The notes beneath the pieces were generated by a model. That model had not been told where the DNA came from. It saw only the letters and a program-made list of their open reading frames with translations, and made no database searches. This document shows, piece after piece, positions 25,451-37,083 of a stretch of 64,000 nucleotides of DNA (position 1 is its first letter; each line of letters begins with the position of its first letter). The stretch comes from Dioscorea cayenensis subsp. rotundata. Lineage: Eukaryota; Streptophyta; Magnoliopsida; Dioscoreales; Dioscoreaceae. Location of the stretch: positions 1,240,001 to 1,304,000 of the forward strand of contig NC_052472.1 in NCBI RefSeq assembly GCF_009730915.1. Reading direction: 5' to 3'. Position numbers and translations under genes: made by a program.

Positions 25451-26032
25451 TCAAGCCTTTGTAAAAGCACAAGCAAATGGCTCATCAGTGATAGCAAGCC
25501 AAAGTCCCCCATCATCATCATTAGCAATACCCAAATATCCACATGCAGGCTTGCATGTCTCACAAACAGTAGGACAATAAACAAGCTTGTAGAGACCATT
25601 CATGTACTCTTGTATATTAAACCAGTTGGCCAAAGTATCATTCCCAGGGTTCCCTAAAACTCCACCAATCTTCACGAATCGCTTTCCGGTGTCGGTATCA
25701 GAGACTAAAGTCCATACTGTCGATGAATTACATGTCGTCGGACCGGAGAAGGCAATGTTTATGCTTTCATTAAGGGCAATAGTTGTGGAATTAGGGTTTA
25801 CTGTAGTGAAGTTCACAGGTAGGCCATTTTCTGTAGGTGAATTACCTTCAGCCACATTTTCAGCACATGAACTGTTTTTGTTGCCTAAGGTGAGCCCTCC
25901 GGCATAGACGGTGGCACTCGGGAGGATGTAGTACTCTGTGTTAGGCTTTAGCTCATTGCCGTCGGTATCGAGGATCACCGCCTTTGTTGATAAGACAAAG
26001 GAAAGGATGAAAGTGAAGATGATGAGCTTCAT
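25451..26032 (-). CDS. Kunitz-type (miraculin-like) proteinase inhibitor, copy 4 (divergent)
   Basis: An intronless 193-residue secreted protein from the ATG at 26032; signal peptide MKLIIFTFILSFVLSTKA. It keeps VILDTDGNELKP, YYILPSA, a glycosylation sequon before the first cysteine (KNSSCAEN instead of NGSCPL) and YCPTVCETCKPACG. It carries further sequons (NFT, NST, NES, NSS), so it may be more heavily glycosylated than its neighbours. Overall it is the most divergent of the four. The frame continues upstream through a run of alternating Ile-Tyr codons to 26125, but that is translation of a (TA)n microsatellite in the promoter, not protein. Confidence 0.88.
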   Translation of the reverse strand: MKLIIFTFILSFVLSTKAVILDTDGNELKPNTEYYILPSATVYAGGLTLGNKNSSCAENVAEGNSPTENGLPVNFTTVNPNSTTIALNESINIAFSGPTTCNSSTVWTLVSDTDTGKRFVKIGGVLGNPGNDTLANWFNIQEYMNGLYKLVYCPTVCETCKPACGYLGIANDDDGGLWLAITDEPFACAFTKA

Positions 26033-26085
26033 TGTTGGTAATGAAAAGTTGAAGATGATGGTATAGTAGAGCTTGATTAAGGGAT

Positions 26086-26088
<3 letters not shown>

Positions 26089-26121
<33 letters not shown>
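26089..26121 (-). repeat. (TA)n microsatellite forming the TATA region of Kunitz copy 4
   Basis: About 16 TA units lie 57-89 bases before the ATG, exactly where the TATA boxes of copies 1-3 sit. The core promoter is probably embedded in this length-variable tract. Confidence 0.6.
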
Positions 26122-26124
<3 letters not shown>

Positions 26125-27033
26125 TGTTAGTTTTTCAAAAGTTTGAGAGTCTAGAGCATTGACAAGTCTTAATTATTAGAGTTTTCAATTGATTTCTTTG
26201 ACTTTGATGTTAGGTATGGTTGGTGATGAATTTCAATTTCTTTGTAGTTCATGTTACGTACCAAGTCAAACAAGTTAATTATGTTTTTATAATTATAAGC
26301 TCTTGAGTTGAGGGAAGGAAAAAGTTTTTCAATATAATCTTTGAAATTAGAGAAATTAGGGTTAGGGTTTTTCAAGGTGATATGAATGAAGTTTTTATAA
26401 TTATTTTTCACTTTTTATAGCATTGAATTCTAGATCTTGAAGAAACTTTCATGTGTTTGTTTGAGCGTGTTTTTCTAATCTCTAGAAGGTTTTCATAATT
26501 ATGGTTCTTATTATAAACTCTTGATTTGATTAAAAAATTCAAAATAATCTTAAAATTCAAGGTGATATGGTATTTAGGGTTAAATTTACATCCAAATAAT
26601 TTTGTTAATATTTTCTATATTTATTTAGCCTATTATAAATATTTCTTTTTTTTTATATAAAATAAAATTCTAGACCCTAACAAAACCTTTCCGTACGTGC
26701 TTCTAAGAAAATATTAAAAATGCAAAAAAGAGAAAGTCAAAGTACTTGCTTCTAATTGAAATAAGTTATTTTTAAAGCCACATGCATTTATTGATTATTT
26801 GACAATGAAATAGAAAGGACATGGAATTAGTGTTCTAGTTTAAATTTTATTCTTTGGTCATTACTATCATGTTCTCTTTCTTACTAAAAAAAACAAGCCA
26901 AGTTACCTACAAGTTATTCCTTCTTAAGAGTCTATTCAAAGAAATTAACAACCATATAAAACCATGTGCCAAAGACAATCCATGATAACAACTTTGTGCA
27001 TCCCTTCTTAATTTGTATTATATATTTTTATTA

Positions 27034-27100
<67 letters not shown>

Positions 27101-27388
27101 AGTTCGGTTAATTTAGTTTTAACTCAAGCCAAATTTTATATTGTAGAACTAATTTGAAATCGAGTTCAACCATATTAAGTTAACTTGTACTTGAAATAAT
27201 TCTTTTGTTTATTTTTGAAGAAATTTTTAGATTCTCTGCAATATATAATCATTAATATATATTATTAATTATTAGCTATATTGGTTATCAACCCTTTCCT
27301 TACAATAAAATTAAGTGATTAAGACACAATGCATTTTATTAATATAAAGTTAGTTGCATTAGGTACTAGCCAACAAAAATCGTACATG
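26122..27388. other. AT-rich intergenic DNA
   Basis: No gene is seen. It contains a long (TA)n microsatellite at about 27039-27098. Confidence 0.55.
27039..27098. repeat. (TA)n microsatellite, about 30 units
   Basis: An uninterrupted TA run of about 60 bases, the longest in the window. Confidence 0.9.
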
Positions 27389-27389
27389 T

Positions 27390-28077
27390 AATGTGTGTTG
27401 GGGAGCCCGGGGTATACAACACACAGCGGACAAAACCTGGCAGTCAACACTATTCACCCTCTTTGGATCAAACGACAAACAAATACACAATTCTCATTCA
27501 AAAACCAATATACATCATTTTTCAGGAAGAATCCTTGTGGGAAAACTCCTCACTACAAAGAGAAACCACAAGGACCTAGAGTGTTCAATTGGTATGGGAA
27601 GTGCTACAGTGTTCTTCTTCTCCCTTAAGCTACAACCTAGCTTAATCCGGCTAATCAATGCATACAAACATATAATAAGCCTCTCTTGAGCAAATAAGAA
27701 CACACAACAAGATGATAAACAACTTGCCCTAGCAACCTTCCCACCTTCTTGCAACCCCTAGCTTAGGTTTACAAGAATGAAGAAGAAGAGTACAAATATA
27801 CCTTCACTTCTTCTTCTTTGAGCTCACAAGCTCGGATATGAAGCTCTAGGATGTCTTCAAGGCTTCCCCTTTGATGGATGTTGAAGCCCTAGCCCGTAGC
27901 CCTCTCTCCCTTTCTTTTTCTCTCAAGAAACCTCAAGAATGCCCTATTCATTGAAGAGAGAATGAAGAGTTAAGTAACTCATTCGGGGTGCTACAGTAGC
28001 CCATGCGGGCCGCATGGAGCCCGTGAGGTTTACAACCATTCTCAGAAATTCTCTCACTGCTACAATAACATTAATGT
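27390..28077. repeat. Possible LTR fragment or solo LTR
   Basis: The segment begins near TGTGTTGGGGAGCCCGGGG and is richer in GC and less repetitive than its surroundings, with phrases such as GTGCTACAGTAGCCCATGCG that recall plant LTR sequence. No second copy is in the window and no matching ends or duplication were found, so the class is a guess. The hAT MITE is inserted at its high-coordinate side. Confidence 0.3.
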
Positions 28078-28085
28078 CTTATAAG
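28078..28085. repeat. Target-site duplication, left (MITE)
   Basis: CTTATAAG, matched 7 of 8 by GTTATAAG at 28670-28677. Confidence 0.75.
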
Positions 28086-28669
28086 CAGGGGCGGACCCAC
28101 ATGGGTGGCAGCCCGGGCTGACCGGCCGGAAAATCTTAGAAGAACTGTGTTCAATAAGATTTTTTATATGAATATTAATGTTTTATAATATTTTGTTTGT
28201 ACAAAGCTAATATATATGTAATGGGCTTGTGCTTGAGGAGTTTACAATGTTAAGTTTTTAATAACTTTAGTAATTAAAAACAAGTTTTTTTTTTCAAAAA
28301 ATTATGAAAATTATAAAAAAAACAATGTTTTAAACTTTATAATTTTTTAATAATTAAGAAAAAACTAAATTGATAATGTGGCATGACCAATGTAAAAAAT
28401 TTTAATAATGAAATTTTTTTCTTATTTAAATTTTTTTAAAATTTTAAGTTTTAATAAAATTTGAGAAATTGTTCAAAACATCCATCACAATGATAGTAGT
28501 TGACATTAACCCCCCTCACCAATGAGTTCTGGTTCTGCCACTGACCGTGGTTGGACTGAAGAGAGACCATGGTTGGGCTAAAAATGCCAGAAAATTAAAA
28601 GTTGACAAATATGAGAATGTTGACTTTTATTTAAGCCCGGGCTGAACTAAATTCCTGGGTCCGCCACTG
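28086..28669. mobile_element. Non-autonomous hAT-type MITE, 584 bp
   Basis: The ends are CAGGGGCGGACCCAC and, in reverse, CAGTGGCGGACCCAG. An 8-bp duplication with one mismatch flanks it. The terminal sequence is close to that of the hAT at 14785-18797 (CAGGGGCGGCTC / CAGTGGCGGCTC), so the two could be mobilised by related transposases. There is no coding capacity. Confidence 0.85.
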
Positions 28670-28677
28670 GTTATAAG

Positions 28678-30468
28678 TTCTTCTATCATAGAAAAAAGCT
28701 TTCTATAAAAGATGAATGTTCAATAAAAAAAAATGTATAGATGATAAAAATAAGCAATAGTCAAAGGAATAAACATAGAACAAATGAGTTAATGATATAT
28801 ACTTGTCAATGGTGAACTAAAAGAAATAGTGGCAAGAACTAAATGAGTGATAGATGTTAATTGTATCATTAGAGAAAGGATCCATAAAAACCATAGATTA
28901 TGAGATTTAGAAGAAGACAAAGTATTTCTTGATGAATAAGAAGGAATAAATTCTAAAATATTTTATATCAGATACATATAATCAATTAATACTTGGATCA
29001 AAACATTGATATCTTTGTTAACTAACACCATAACTAAGAAACCCACACATATGTGACTTAGCAGATAATTTTGTGCATTCATGAATAGGTAACAAAACAA
29101 AGAAAGTGCACTTAGAAACACAAAGAACAATCATTTGGTAGAATACCAAACAACGAATGAAAAAAGTCAATGTAAAAGGATTACGATTAATAAGATGCAT
29201 GATAACTAAAACAACTTCACTTAACCAAAGACATAAATGGCAATGGTAGAAAGTATCAATAATATGTAGTTTCCATAACATGATGATGCTTACATTCTGC
29301 AATTCCATTTTGTTCAAGGGCGTAAAAACAAGTAGTTTAATGAATTATTCCGTCAAAGGCCAAAAACTAAGTAAATTGATTAATATGACAATTTGAAATA
29401 TCACTAAAATAAAATTTTCTTAATATTCTTGTAGAAACCAAATACTCCAATCTAAACTTAGAAACATGCCCTAACCAAGAATGCCACAAGAAAAATAATA
29501 TAGATTGAGAATTTAACTCAAAAGTAGATAAAGACGAAAATGTTTTAAAAGTAACAATCAAATGCGGGGATGCGAAAATGCACAACAAAAAGAGTAGCAT
29601 TGAAGGTTATATGATAGCCTAAATCAACCAATTGACTAATAGATAATAAACTAGCATGAGTTTGGGAGCATGCAGAATATGTTCAAAAGTAAGGTAAGAT
29701 AAATCAAAACTACCAATTCCTTGGAGTATAATAGAAACATTGGTAATATAAACTAGTTTGAGATTATCAATAGAAGAAGAATAAGTATACCAAAGTAGAT
29801 CTAAGGGAGTCATATGATTAATAGCTATAAAAATCAATTAAGCAGTACTTACATAGTAAAAAGATTATCCGAGCGTAAATTAACTTATGCGGAGTAGGAA
29901 GATTACAAAACATTTTGACATACAAAAAATCTTTGAGGTTGGTTCAACAAAAAAATATTTGGATTCTTATCCAAATATCCTAGTAGGTAATGAAAGTATG
30001 TGTTGTTTACCGGTATATCGAGATAAGACATTATAGCGAGAAAAATACTTATCCACGTCCATTGCTCGAGTTATATTTACCTAAAAATAAACCGAGAAAT
30101 ACTATACTGGAGTATGGCATACCCTGTAAATTGTAAATAAGAGTTGAATAAAACCTATATTAGTGATAGCACATGAAAAATTTTGAGATTAGCTAATACC
30201 AAAATTGGACTGGCATAGCAAAAACGAGTCTTTTTTTGCAATTAATTCACTTATAGCTAGATTAACAGTGGGCAAAGGCAAACAACATAATTGACAGAGT
30301 ACTCCTAAAAAGACTTAAAATGTTCTCTTCGCCATTAACAATTATGTACAACATTATTTTTTTCTCTAAATTTAAAAAAAGATTAGATTTACTTGCGATT
30401 CATAAATATGCTCTAAAAATACTACATGATTAAACAACATAATTAATTAATATAAAAATCTTGAATAA
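28678..30468 (-). pseudogene. Old, heavily decayed Ty1/copia pol relic
   Basis: Three islands in the right order on the minus strand resemble copia pol. At 29619-29837 there is a protease-region remnant (NHMTPLDLLW...HILHAPKLMLVY). At 29367-29600 there is a GAG-pre-integrase remnant (LWHSWLGHVSKFRLEYLVST). At 29018-29317 there is an integrase C-terminal remnant (MHLINRNP...KLSAKSHMCGFLSYG). Frames are broken repeatedly. No reverse transcriptase is recognised below 29000. The 5' part of the element continues on the far side of the LINE and the gap (see 38084-38559). Confidence 0.65.
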
Positions 30469-30479
30469 AAGCGTCACTT
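30469..30479. repeat. Target-site duplication, left (LINE)
   Basis: AAGCGTCACTT, repeated exactly at 37073-37083. Confidence 0.9.
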
Positions 30480-30696
30480 TATTTTTTTTTATTTTTTTAT
30501 TTTTGATAAAAAGTGGATAAACCACTGATTTAATTAGAAGAAGAAAACATGACAAAGATACAAATACTCTCACCAGAAGTGAGGAGGTACAAAGAACAAT
30601 AAAGTTAAATGCTGAGTGATAAAATAAGATAAAATCTAATCAGGCGGAAGGCACCGTCTGGCATCTCAGGCCTGACTAGAAGAGCTGATGGGTCGA

Positions 30697-33600
30697 CTAT
30701 TCCTGAGTAGCAAAGTGGTCAGTCTCGCCAGAAGAATTAGAGACCCTTGCGCTGAAGAAGTCAAGAGAGCGCTTGATTTTCTGAGAAGCATCGTTAAGGG
30801 TTTGCTGGTGTCTGTCTGTAGCTGTTTGAAACCAGTAGAGAAGCGTATTAGCAGTTTTAAAAATAATGCTTAACTAAGGCAATGCTGTCAAATGAAAGAT
30901 ACGAGAGTTCCTTTCGAGCCAAATATTCCACAAGATAGCACGAGAAATAAGGTCCCAGAGTGGTCGAAGTTGGGGGTCAAGTGACGGAATCCAGGAAGTC
31001 CATAAAAGGGGAATGGTTTGAGGTAGTGTAATTGATCCTAGGGAATGGACGAAGAATGCCCAGATTCGTTTTGAGAATTCGCAGTCAATAAAAAGATGTT
31101 GTAGATTCTCAGAGGCGCTGTGACAAAGAACACAGGTGTCTGTGGAGTTTTGAGAATTACAACCCTTCTTGAAAAGGTTGGATAAAGTGAGAATTTTGTC
31201 CTCTCCAGCAAGCCAGCAGAAAAGGGTGATTTTGCTAGGACTATGACTCTTCCAGAATAGGTGGTACAGATGGGACGCTGGGTTCCACCGTCAATGAGAA
31301 ATTTATAAAAGGATTTAACTGTGAAAGTGCCACTTTTTTCAAGGGTACAAGAGTAAATGTCACTCAGCGTGTGAGAGCAATCAGGGATAATTTCAATGAG
31401 AGGAGATAACATATCTGGCGTGGCAGTATGAAAAATATGCTCTGAGTTATTTAGAAGCTGTGAAAACTGCCTAATGGTGATCCAAGGATCCTTACAATCG
31501 TTGAAGAGTTCGAGGGCCGAGTGGTCTTTTAAGTAAGATCCCAAAGTACACGATGATCAAACCAAAGAGAGGTGTTAGAGCCATTTTTTTAATCAATTTC
31601 GAGATACAAAAAACGAAAGGGAAGAAGAGTGGAGGTCACACCAGCCCAAAAGAAGGATTTATTTCGGGTGGGATATGAAATAAGATTCTGTTTATATCTC
31701 TAAGAGAGTAATTAGCATGAATAATTTTGGCCCAACCACTAGTTGGTCTGCAAGTTAATTTCCACCACCACTTTCCTAGCAAAGCAATGTTAAAGATTTG
31801 AATATTAATTATACCCCAACCGCCCATGTTCCGTGGTCGAGTGATTCTGTTCCAGGAAATTAATCTGATTCCTTTAGGGCCCAGATCATGGCCTCTCCAA
31901 AGGAAGTCTCTCCGAATTTTATCAATTTCCTTGATCACCCAGACGGGGAGCTTGAAAACCGACATCCAGTATACAGGCATGGAGGAGAGGACAGAGTTGA
32001 TAAGAGTTAAGCGGCCACCAAGAGATAAATAGTTTGTTTTCCATGAGGTGAGTCTAGAGCGGATCATTCCAATGAGTTTTGCCCAGTCTAGTCGTCGGGG
32101 TCTACGACCAGAGAGGGGAACCCCTAAATAAGTGATTGGGAGACCCGCCACGTGAGCAGTTAAGAATTCTGGCAGAGGAGTGATGGGGTTGGAAGCCATA
32201 GTTGGAAGAGAATAGACAGCTTTTTGAATAATTAATGGATAAACCAGAAGACCCTCATAAAGGTATAAAAATTAGTTTGATGATTTGAAGATCTTCATAT
32301 CCTCCGTAGAGAAAAATTAGAAGGTCATCCGCGATATTGAAAGTGGCAAATCTTTGTCGGGAAGGATTCAGGGGCACACCAATCAAGACTTTAGAGTTGA
32401 GAGCATGGTGGAACATGGCACTCAAGACATCAGTGGCGAGAGCGAAGAGCAAAGGAGAAAGGGGATCACCTTGCCTCAGACCTCTTTTGCAACGAATATA
32501 GCCCTGAGTGGTTCCATTGATAATAAATTGTGCTTTAGCAGAGCAGAGAATGGAGCTAACCCAGGAGATCCATTTAGGGCCAAAGCCTCTAGCAGTAAGA
32601 ATTTCAATCAGAAAGTTCCAGTCTAGAGAGTCAAACGCTTTAGCAAAGTCCACTTTAAAAATGTGGCCAAGACGTTTTCTTTTTTGGAGATTGAAGATGA
32701 CTTCTTGGGCACCAACAATATTATCTGCGATACATCTGCCCTTGATGAATCCAGATTGTGAGTCATCAACAAGCAAACTGATGACAGAACTTAGTCGGTT
32801 GGCAAGTATTTTGGAGATGATTTTACAAGTGGAATTGATAAGGCTGATGGGGCGGAAGTCCACCACTTTGCTAGGCGTGTTGTTTTTTGCAATGAGGGCA
32901 ATATGAATCCAGTTGATACGTTCAAGATTGATGGTGCCCTCGTAAAAATCCTCACAAAGTTTGACAATTGAGTGTTGAAAAGTGGTCCAGTGTTTTTGGA
33001 AGAAAAAGATAGGGAAACCATCCGGACCAGGGGATTTATCAGGGTTAAGGCCTAAAACAGCAAGTTTAATTTCTTCAGGAGAGAAAGGTAATTCAAGCTG
33101 GGATAGATCAATTCTTTCCTTATAATCAAAGATAAAGTGCCAGTCAAGGAGAAACTGTTAGGCAAAGCAGTTCCAAAAATTGAGCGATAGTGATCGGTGA
33201 AGATTCTACCGATATGATCGTTACCGGTGATCCAGTTACCATCCTGAAGAATACGAGAGATATGATTTTTATTTCTCCTACCATTAGCGATTTGGTGGAA
33301 GAACTTGGTGTTAGAGTCTCCTTCTCTGAGCCAAGTAATTCTAGATCGTTGTTTCCAGTAGATTTCTTCCTGATTTAAAATGTTGTAAAGTTCAGTGCGG
33401 ATATGGGAAAGACGGTTAGATTCTTCTTCAGAAAGAGACCTGGATTCACCAATAATGTCTATGGAATGAAGTTCAGCTAGGAGATTACATTTAATGATCT
33501 TGGAAGCACTATAAGTGTTTTTGGACCAAGTGCGGAGTTTGGATTTTAAATGAGCAAGTTTTTTAGATATGATAAACGCTCCGCAGCCAACAGGGTTAAG

Positions 33601-34350
33601 TTCTGACCACCAATCATTAATGAGATTAGAGATATGTGGATTGGTATACCAGAACTTCTCAAATTTGAAGAGCCGGGGTTGCTTAAAATGATTTCCAAAG
33701 TCAAGGCAGATAGGAGAATGATCGGATCCAAATCTGGGGAGATCGAATTGAGTTGTTCTGGGAAATAAGGAGGCCCAGTCGTGGGAGTAAAGGAATCTGT
33801 CAAGACGGACCCAGATGGGGCTAACTTGTCCATTGGTCCAAGTGAATTTTCTCCCATTGATGGGGGGATCAATAAGGTCAAGTTCTCTTAGAAGGTTCTG
33901 TGATAAAATGATATCTCTAGGATTGGAAATACCCGTATTTTTGTCTTCTAAGGAGAAAACAGTATTAAAGTCGCCACAAATAATCCAAGGAGTTGTGATG
34001 AGGTTTCTTAAAGTTCGAAGTTCATTCCAGAAATTGGATCTTAAGGATCTGGAGTTAGGCCCATAGACACTAGAGCAGGTCCAGGTGGAGTTATCGGAGC
34101 GATTAGTGAATCTGATGGAGATGGAAAAGGATCCCTTATGAAATGAGTTGCCAATAAGTTGTGTGCTATCCCAAGTGATAATAATACCTCCAGCAGTGCC
34201 CTGGGCTGGAAGGAAGTCGAAGGAGTTAATTCGATTACCTCCGATTGATCTCCAGAGAGAACAATGGATGTTTTGGAGTTTAGATTCTTGAAAGCAGACG
34301 AAGTCTGCTTTGGAGTTTGAAATAATTTCTTTCACTAAATGGCTAATCAT
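30697..34350 (-). pseudogene. LINE ORF2: APE endonuclease and reverse transcriptase, frameshifted
   Basis: ORF2 nicks target DNA and copies the LINE RNA in place. The endonuclease (33052-34350) keeps FVCFQESKL, ICGDFNTV and GSDHSPI, the usual acidic and His positions. A frameshift follows near 33115. The reverse transcriptase (32255-32866 and flanks) has FRPISLINSTCKIISKILANR, KVDFAKAFDSLDW, RQGDPLSPLLFALATD and ADDLLIF, so catalytic aspartates are present. Thumb/connection sequence follows at 31636-32199. A zinc-finger reverse-transcriptase C-terminal part lies at 31038-31544 with another frameshift near 31262. The reading can be followed to a stop at 30697-30699 past one internal stop at 30874-30876. 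The N-terminal start of the endonuclease also contains a stop near 34370, so 34350 is only the first ATG of the surviving frame. Confidence 0.85.
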
Positions 34351-34472
34351 AAATACAAGGAATGTCTAATTGGGTCTCGAAGGAGACCCAAGGGATGTGG
34401 AGTATGTGGAGTTCCTGGTGGCTTCGAGGGATCTGATTTTTTCTATGCATTTATTTTTATGATTAGGAGAGC

Positions 34473-36980
34473 CTAGGAATTTAATGCCACAAGAATTATC
34501 GTAATTAATAATTTGAGCATCGCACCAAGTAGAAAAAAACTCGAATTAATTAAGGTGGGCGTACCTTCTCGTGGATCTTCAGGGATTTTTTTCTTGGAAG
34601 ATCTAGGAGGGAGGGGTACAAACCCAGCTTCCTCGTTCCATCGACCAGAGGGTTTCTTGGGTCTGTCGCTTCTTCTGAGCTGTTTAGTGTTGGTTTGGAG
34701 ATTAACTGGAATATCTTCCAATGTGCCTGTGATTTCTGGTTCAGGATCGATTTGGAGAGGAGCATGGTCGTCCTGATCGGTGCAGTTTTCATCAGGGAGG
34801 AAATCGACATCATCCATGTCGTTATCAAGAATATTCTCGTCTTCTCCCCAGTCGAGGAGTTCTTCATCTGAGGGGATCTCCATGGGAGTGTTATGTGGTG
34901 TGGGATCTTGATCATAGAATTTCTCAGAGTTAATACTTGGTACCAGGGTCCATCCTCCGTAAATGAAGATCCATTTATAACCGTCAGGGATTGGTAAATC
35001 TGGAGGGTCAGCTTGCAGGTGAGCAGGCGTGATATCTTGCGGGAAAGGGTTGACAGATGACACCTGTCCAAGTTCTGAAATGGATTGTGAATTGTGAAAA
35101 TCACTAGGTAATTTTTCTTTAATTAATGAGGAATTTATTAAATCTGCTTGATGCTTATCTTGATGAATAATATCAGCATCAGATGAGGGATCCGGAATGA
35201 TCTTATCTCGAGGCAAGGCTACCATTAAAGGTGAGAGATTATTGTGAACAGATGAGAGGGAATCTCGAGGCATCTCTTCCGTTGGATGAGTGGGCTTTTT
35301 TTCAGAAAGCAAATCACGAAGAGACGGATTCTCAGGAGAGATATCATCTCTAGAAATCTCGGCAGAGGATGATGGGCGATCACGTGGTTTGCAGGAATCC
35401 CGGGAGAGCTTATCACGAGGCGGTAGAGACGCGGGCAAAGTTCCAAATCTGATGGTGGGAAGCATATCCCGAGGCAGATTGACGGTCGTTGAAGGACTCT
35501 CCATCACGTCTCCACTGCATGGCAATAGTGAAGCCTATCCCTCGGCACGCTCTCGAGGGGCCGACGGGATCTCAGGGATTCCGGCGAGCAACTGGTCACC
35601 GGAAAGCGAAGAAAAACCTCCCTGAGATCCGATAACAGTGGTCCCTGTCGATAGGCTTAGGCTGGAGCAATGCTCGACGGCCTTGCCGGAGGAGATATCG
35701 ACAAGGGTTATTACAATAGGGCCTTTGCCCTTATCGGGTTTGGGAGCATAGTTGGCATTGTTAGAAGGCGGAGCAGGGCGATGCTGCGCCGGGAGGTGGG
35801 TCTTCGGTCCGTGGACTAACTTGGAACGGAGGATATGAACTCCGTCGTCTTCTAGTTTTACAATGAAACTTCTAACCCCGATGTCCACTGTGATCTCCAA
35901 CGGGAAGGAGATTGAAGGTTTAAGTCTAACGAGGGTACGAAGGTGCTCCAAGGTAACATGCTCCTTCTTCTGGACGTAGATTAAATCGCCGATCGGTTTG
36001 AGGATGTCGACGATGGAGTCCCAGTTCCAACAATGAAGGGGGAGGTTGGTGATCCTGATCCAATTATAGTTCCCGGCGGCCACCGCATGAGAGCCGAATT
36101 CAACGGTCCAGTGGGAGAGGGAGATACAGCAAGGGCCATGGATAGAATTGAGGGTTAGAGGGCTTCTCTTCACAGCCATAGCTGCGTCCCTGGCGGAGGA
36201 CATCGTGAGAACAAAATCATTGTTGAAAGGGGTGATGTGCTCGCAAAGATCAGTGTCGATACACTGGGGGAGAGAATCATGCAGAGAGCGGACGCTTGCA
36301 TTGCCTGAGACTACCCTAATTATCACCATCTTCTTAAGCTCTTCTTTCGATTTTAAAATAGCTTCAGTAATTGGCAGGGAAACACGGAGCGAGGCCTTGT
36401 TGGTTCTCACAGGGACATGGAGAAGAGGTTTGAGCTCTACGGAGGATCCTCTAGTCTTGTAGTTAGAGGAGGAGGTATCCTGAGAGTTAATCTTGGATCG
36501 GACTCTTGCTTTTTTAGGGTCTGAACGATGAGAAGGAGAGCGGAGGGGGCAGCGTATGGCGAGGTGACCAGTGCCAGAGCAGTGTTTGCAGGTAAGCTGG
36601 TGTCGACACTCATCTACCCTGTGCCCAGTTCTCAAACATTTAGAACAGTGTTTGGCGGAGTCTGGCGAGCGCCTTCTCTTAAGAGAAGTAGGGATGGTGG
36701 TGGGCAGAGATTCCTGTGAAGGTGGGGTGCGGGCGACGTCCGCGTAAGTTGTTCCCTCTCTCACCGGAGAGGCCTTGAGATGATGAGGGTTCTGTGAGTC
36801 TTGGTTACACTGAGGGTGAGGATTTCTTTGGGGAAGGTTGGGGTGAAGGGACTGGAGACGAGAGTTCCAGCGAGATCTACCAGAGAAGCCCCCGCGAGAT
36901 CCACCACGAGAAGGATGATAGTTGCGTGGATCGGCATGAGAGCCAGCGTAGATCTCCCAAGAGCTACTGAGGAACCTCAT
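34473..36980 (-). pseudogene. LINE ORF1: RNA-binding protein with two CCHC knuckles
   Basis: ATG at 36980 after a leader of about 92 bases. Residues near 110-145 contain two zinc knuckles, CSKCLRTGHRVDEC and CKHCSGTGHLAIRC, both C-x2-C-x4-H-x4-C. A globular region resembling plant DUF4283 (NYNWIRITNLPLHCWNWDSI) follows. An in-frame TAG at 35535-35537 ends the first 481 codons, and the same frame resumes without an ATG to 34473. The second part has an unusual run of PRD motifs (LPRD, PPRD, KPRD, MPRD, LPRD), then an acidic region. The protein probably binds LINE RNA. A single stop separates the two halves, so the ancestral ORF1 was roughly 830 residues. Confidence 0.8.
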
Positions 36981-37072
36981 GGCTGGGTTTACTGTTCAGG
37001 CGAGGCTGGTGAGGCTGGAGTCATGGTTTACATTCAACATTCACTATTTCTAATTTTTTATATTATCAATCC

Positions 37073-37083
37073 AAGCGTCACTT
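37073..37083. repeat. Target-site duplication, right (LINE)
   Basis: AAGCGTCACTT, ending exactly at the first N of the gap. Confidence 0.9.

Larger units (their letters stand above)
30480..37072 (-). mobile_element. Full-length L1-like LINE, 6.6 kb
   Basis: On the minus strand the order is a short 5' leader (36981-37072), ORF1 with zinc knuckles, ORF2 with endonuclease and reverse transcriptase, a 3' untranslated part and an A-rich tail (plus strand T-rich at about 30480-30505). An 11-bp direct repeat AAGCGTCACTT flanks it exactly, so the copy is full-length rather than 5'-truncated. It is clearly more GC-rich than its surroundings. Stops and frameshifts in both ORFs make it inactive, but domains are well preserved, so it is younger than the copia relic it interrupts. 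Confidence 0.92.

Noticed and set aside
26033-26125. Ile-Tyr repeat peptide before Kunitz copy 4
   Set aside because: It is translation of the (TA)n promoter microsatellite.
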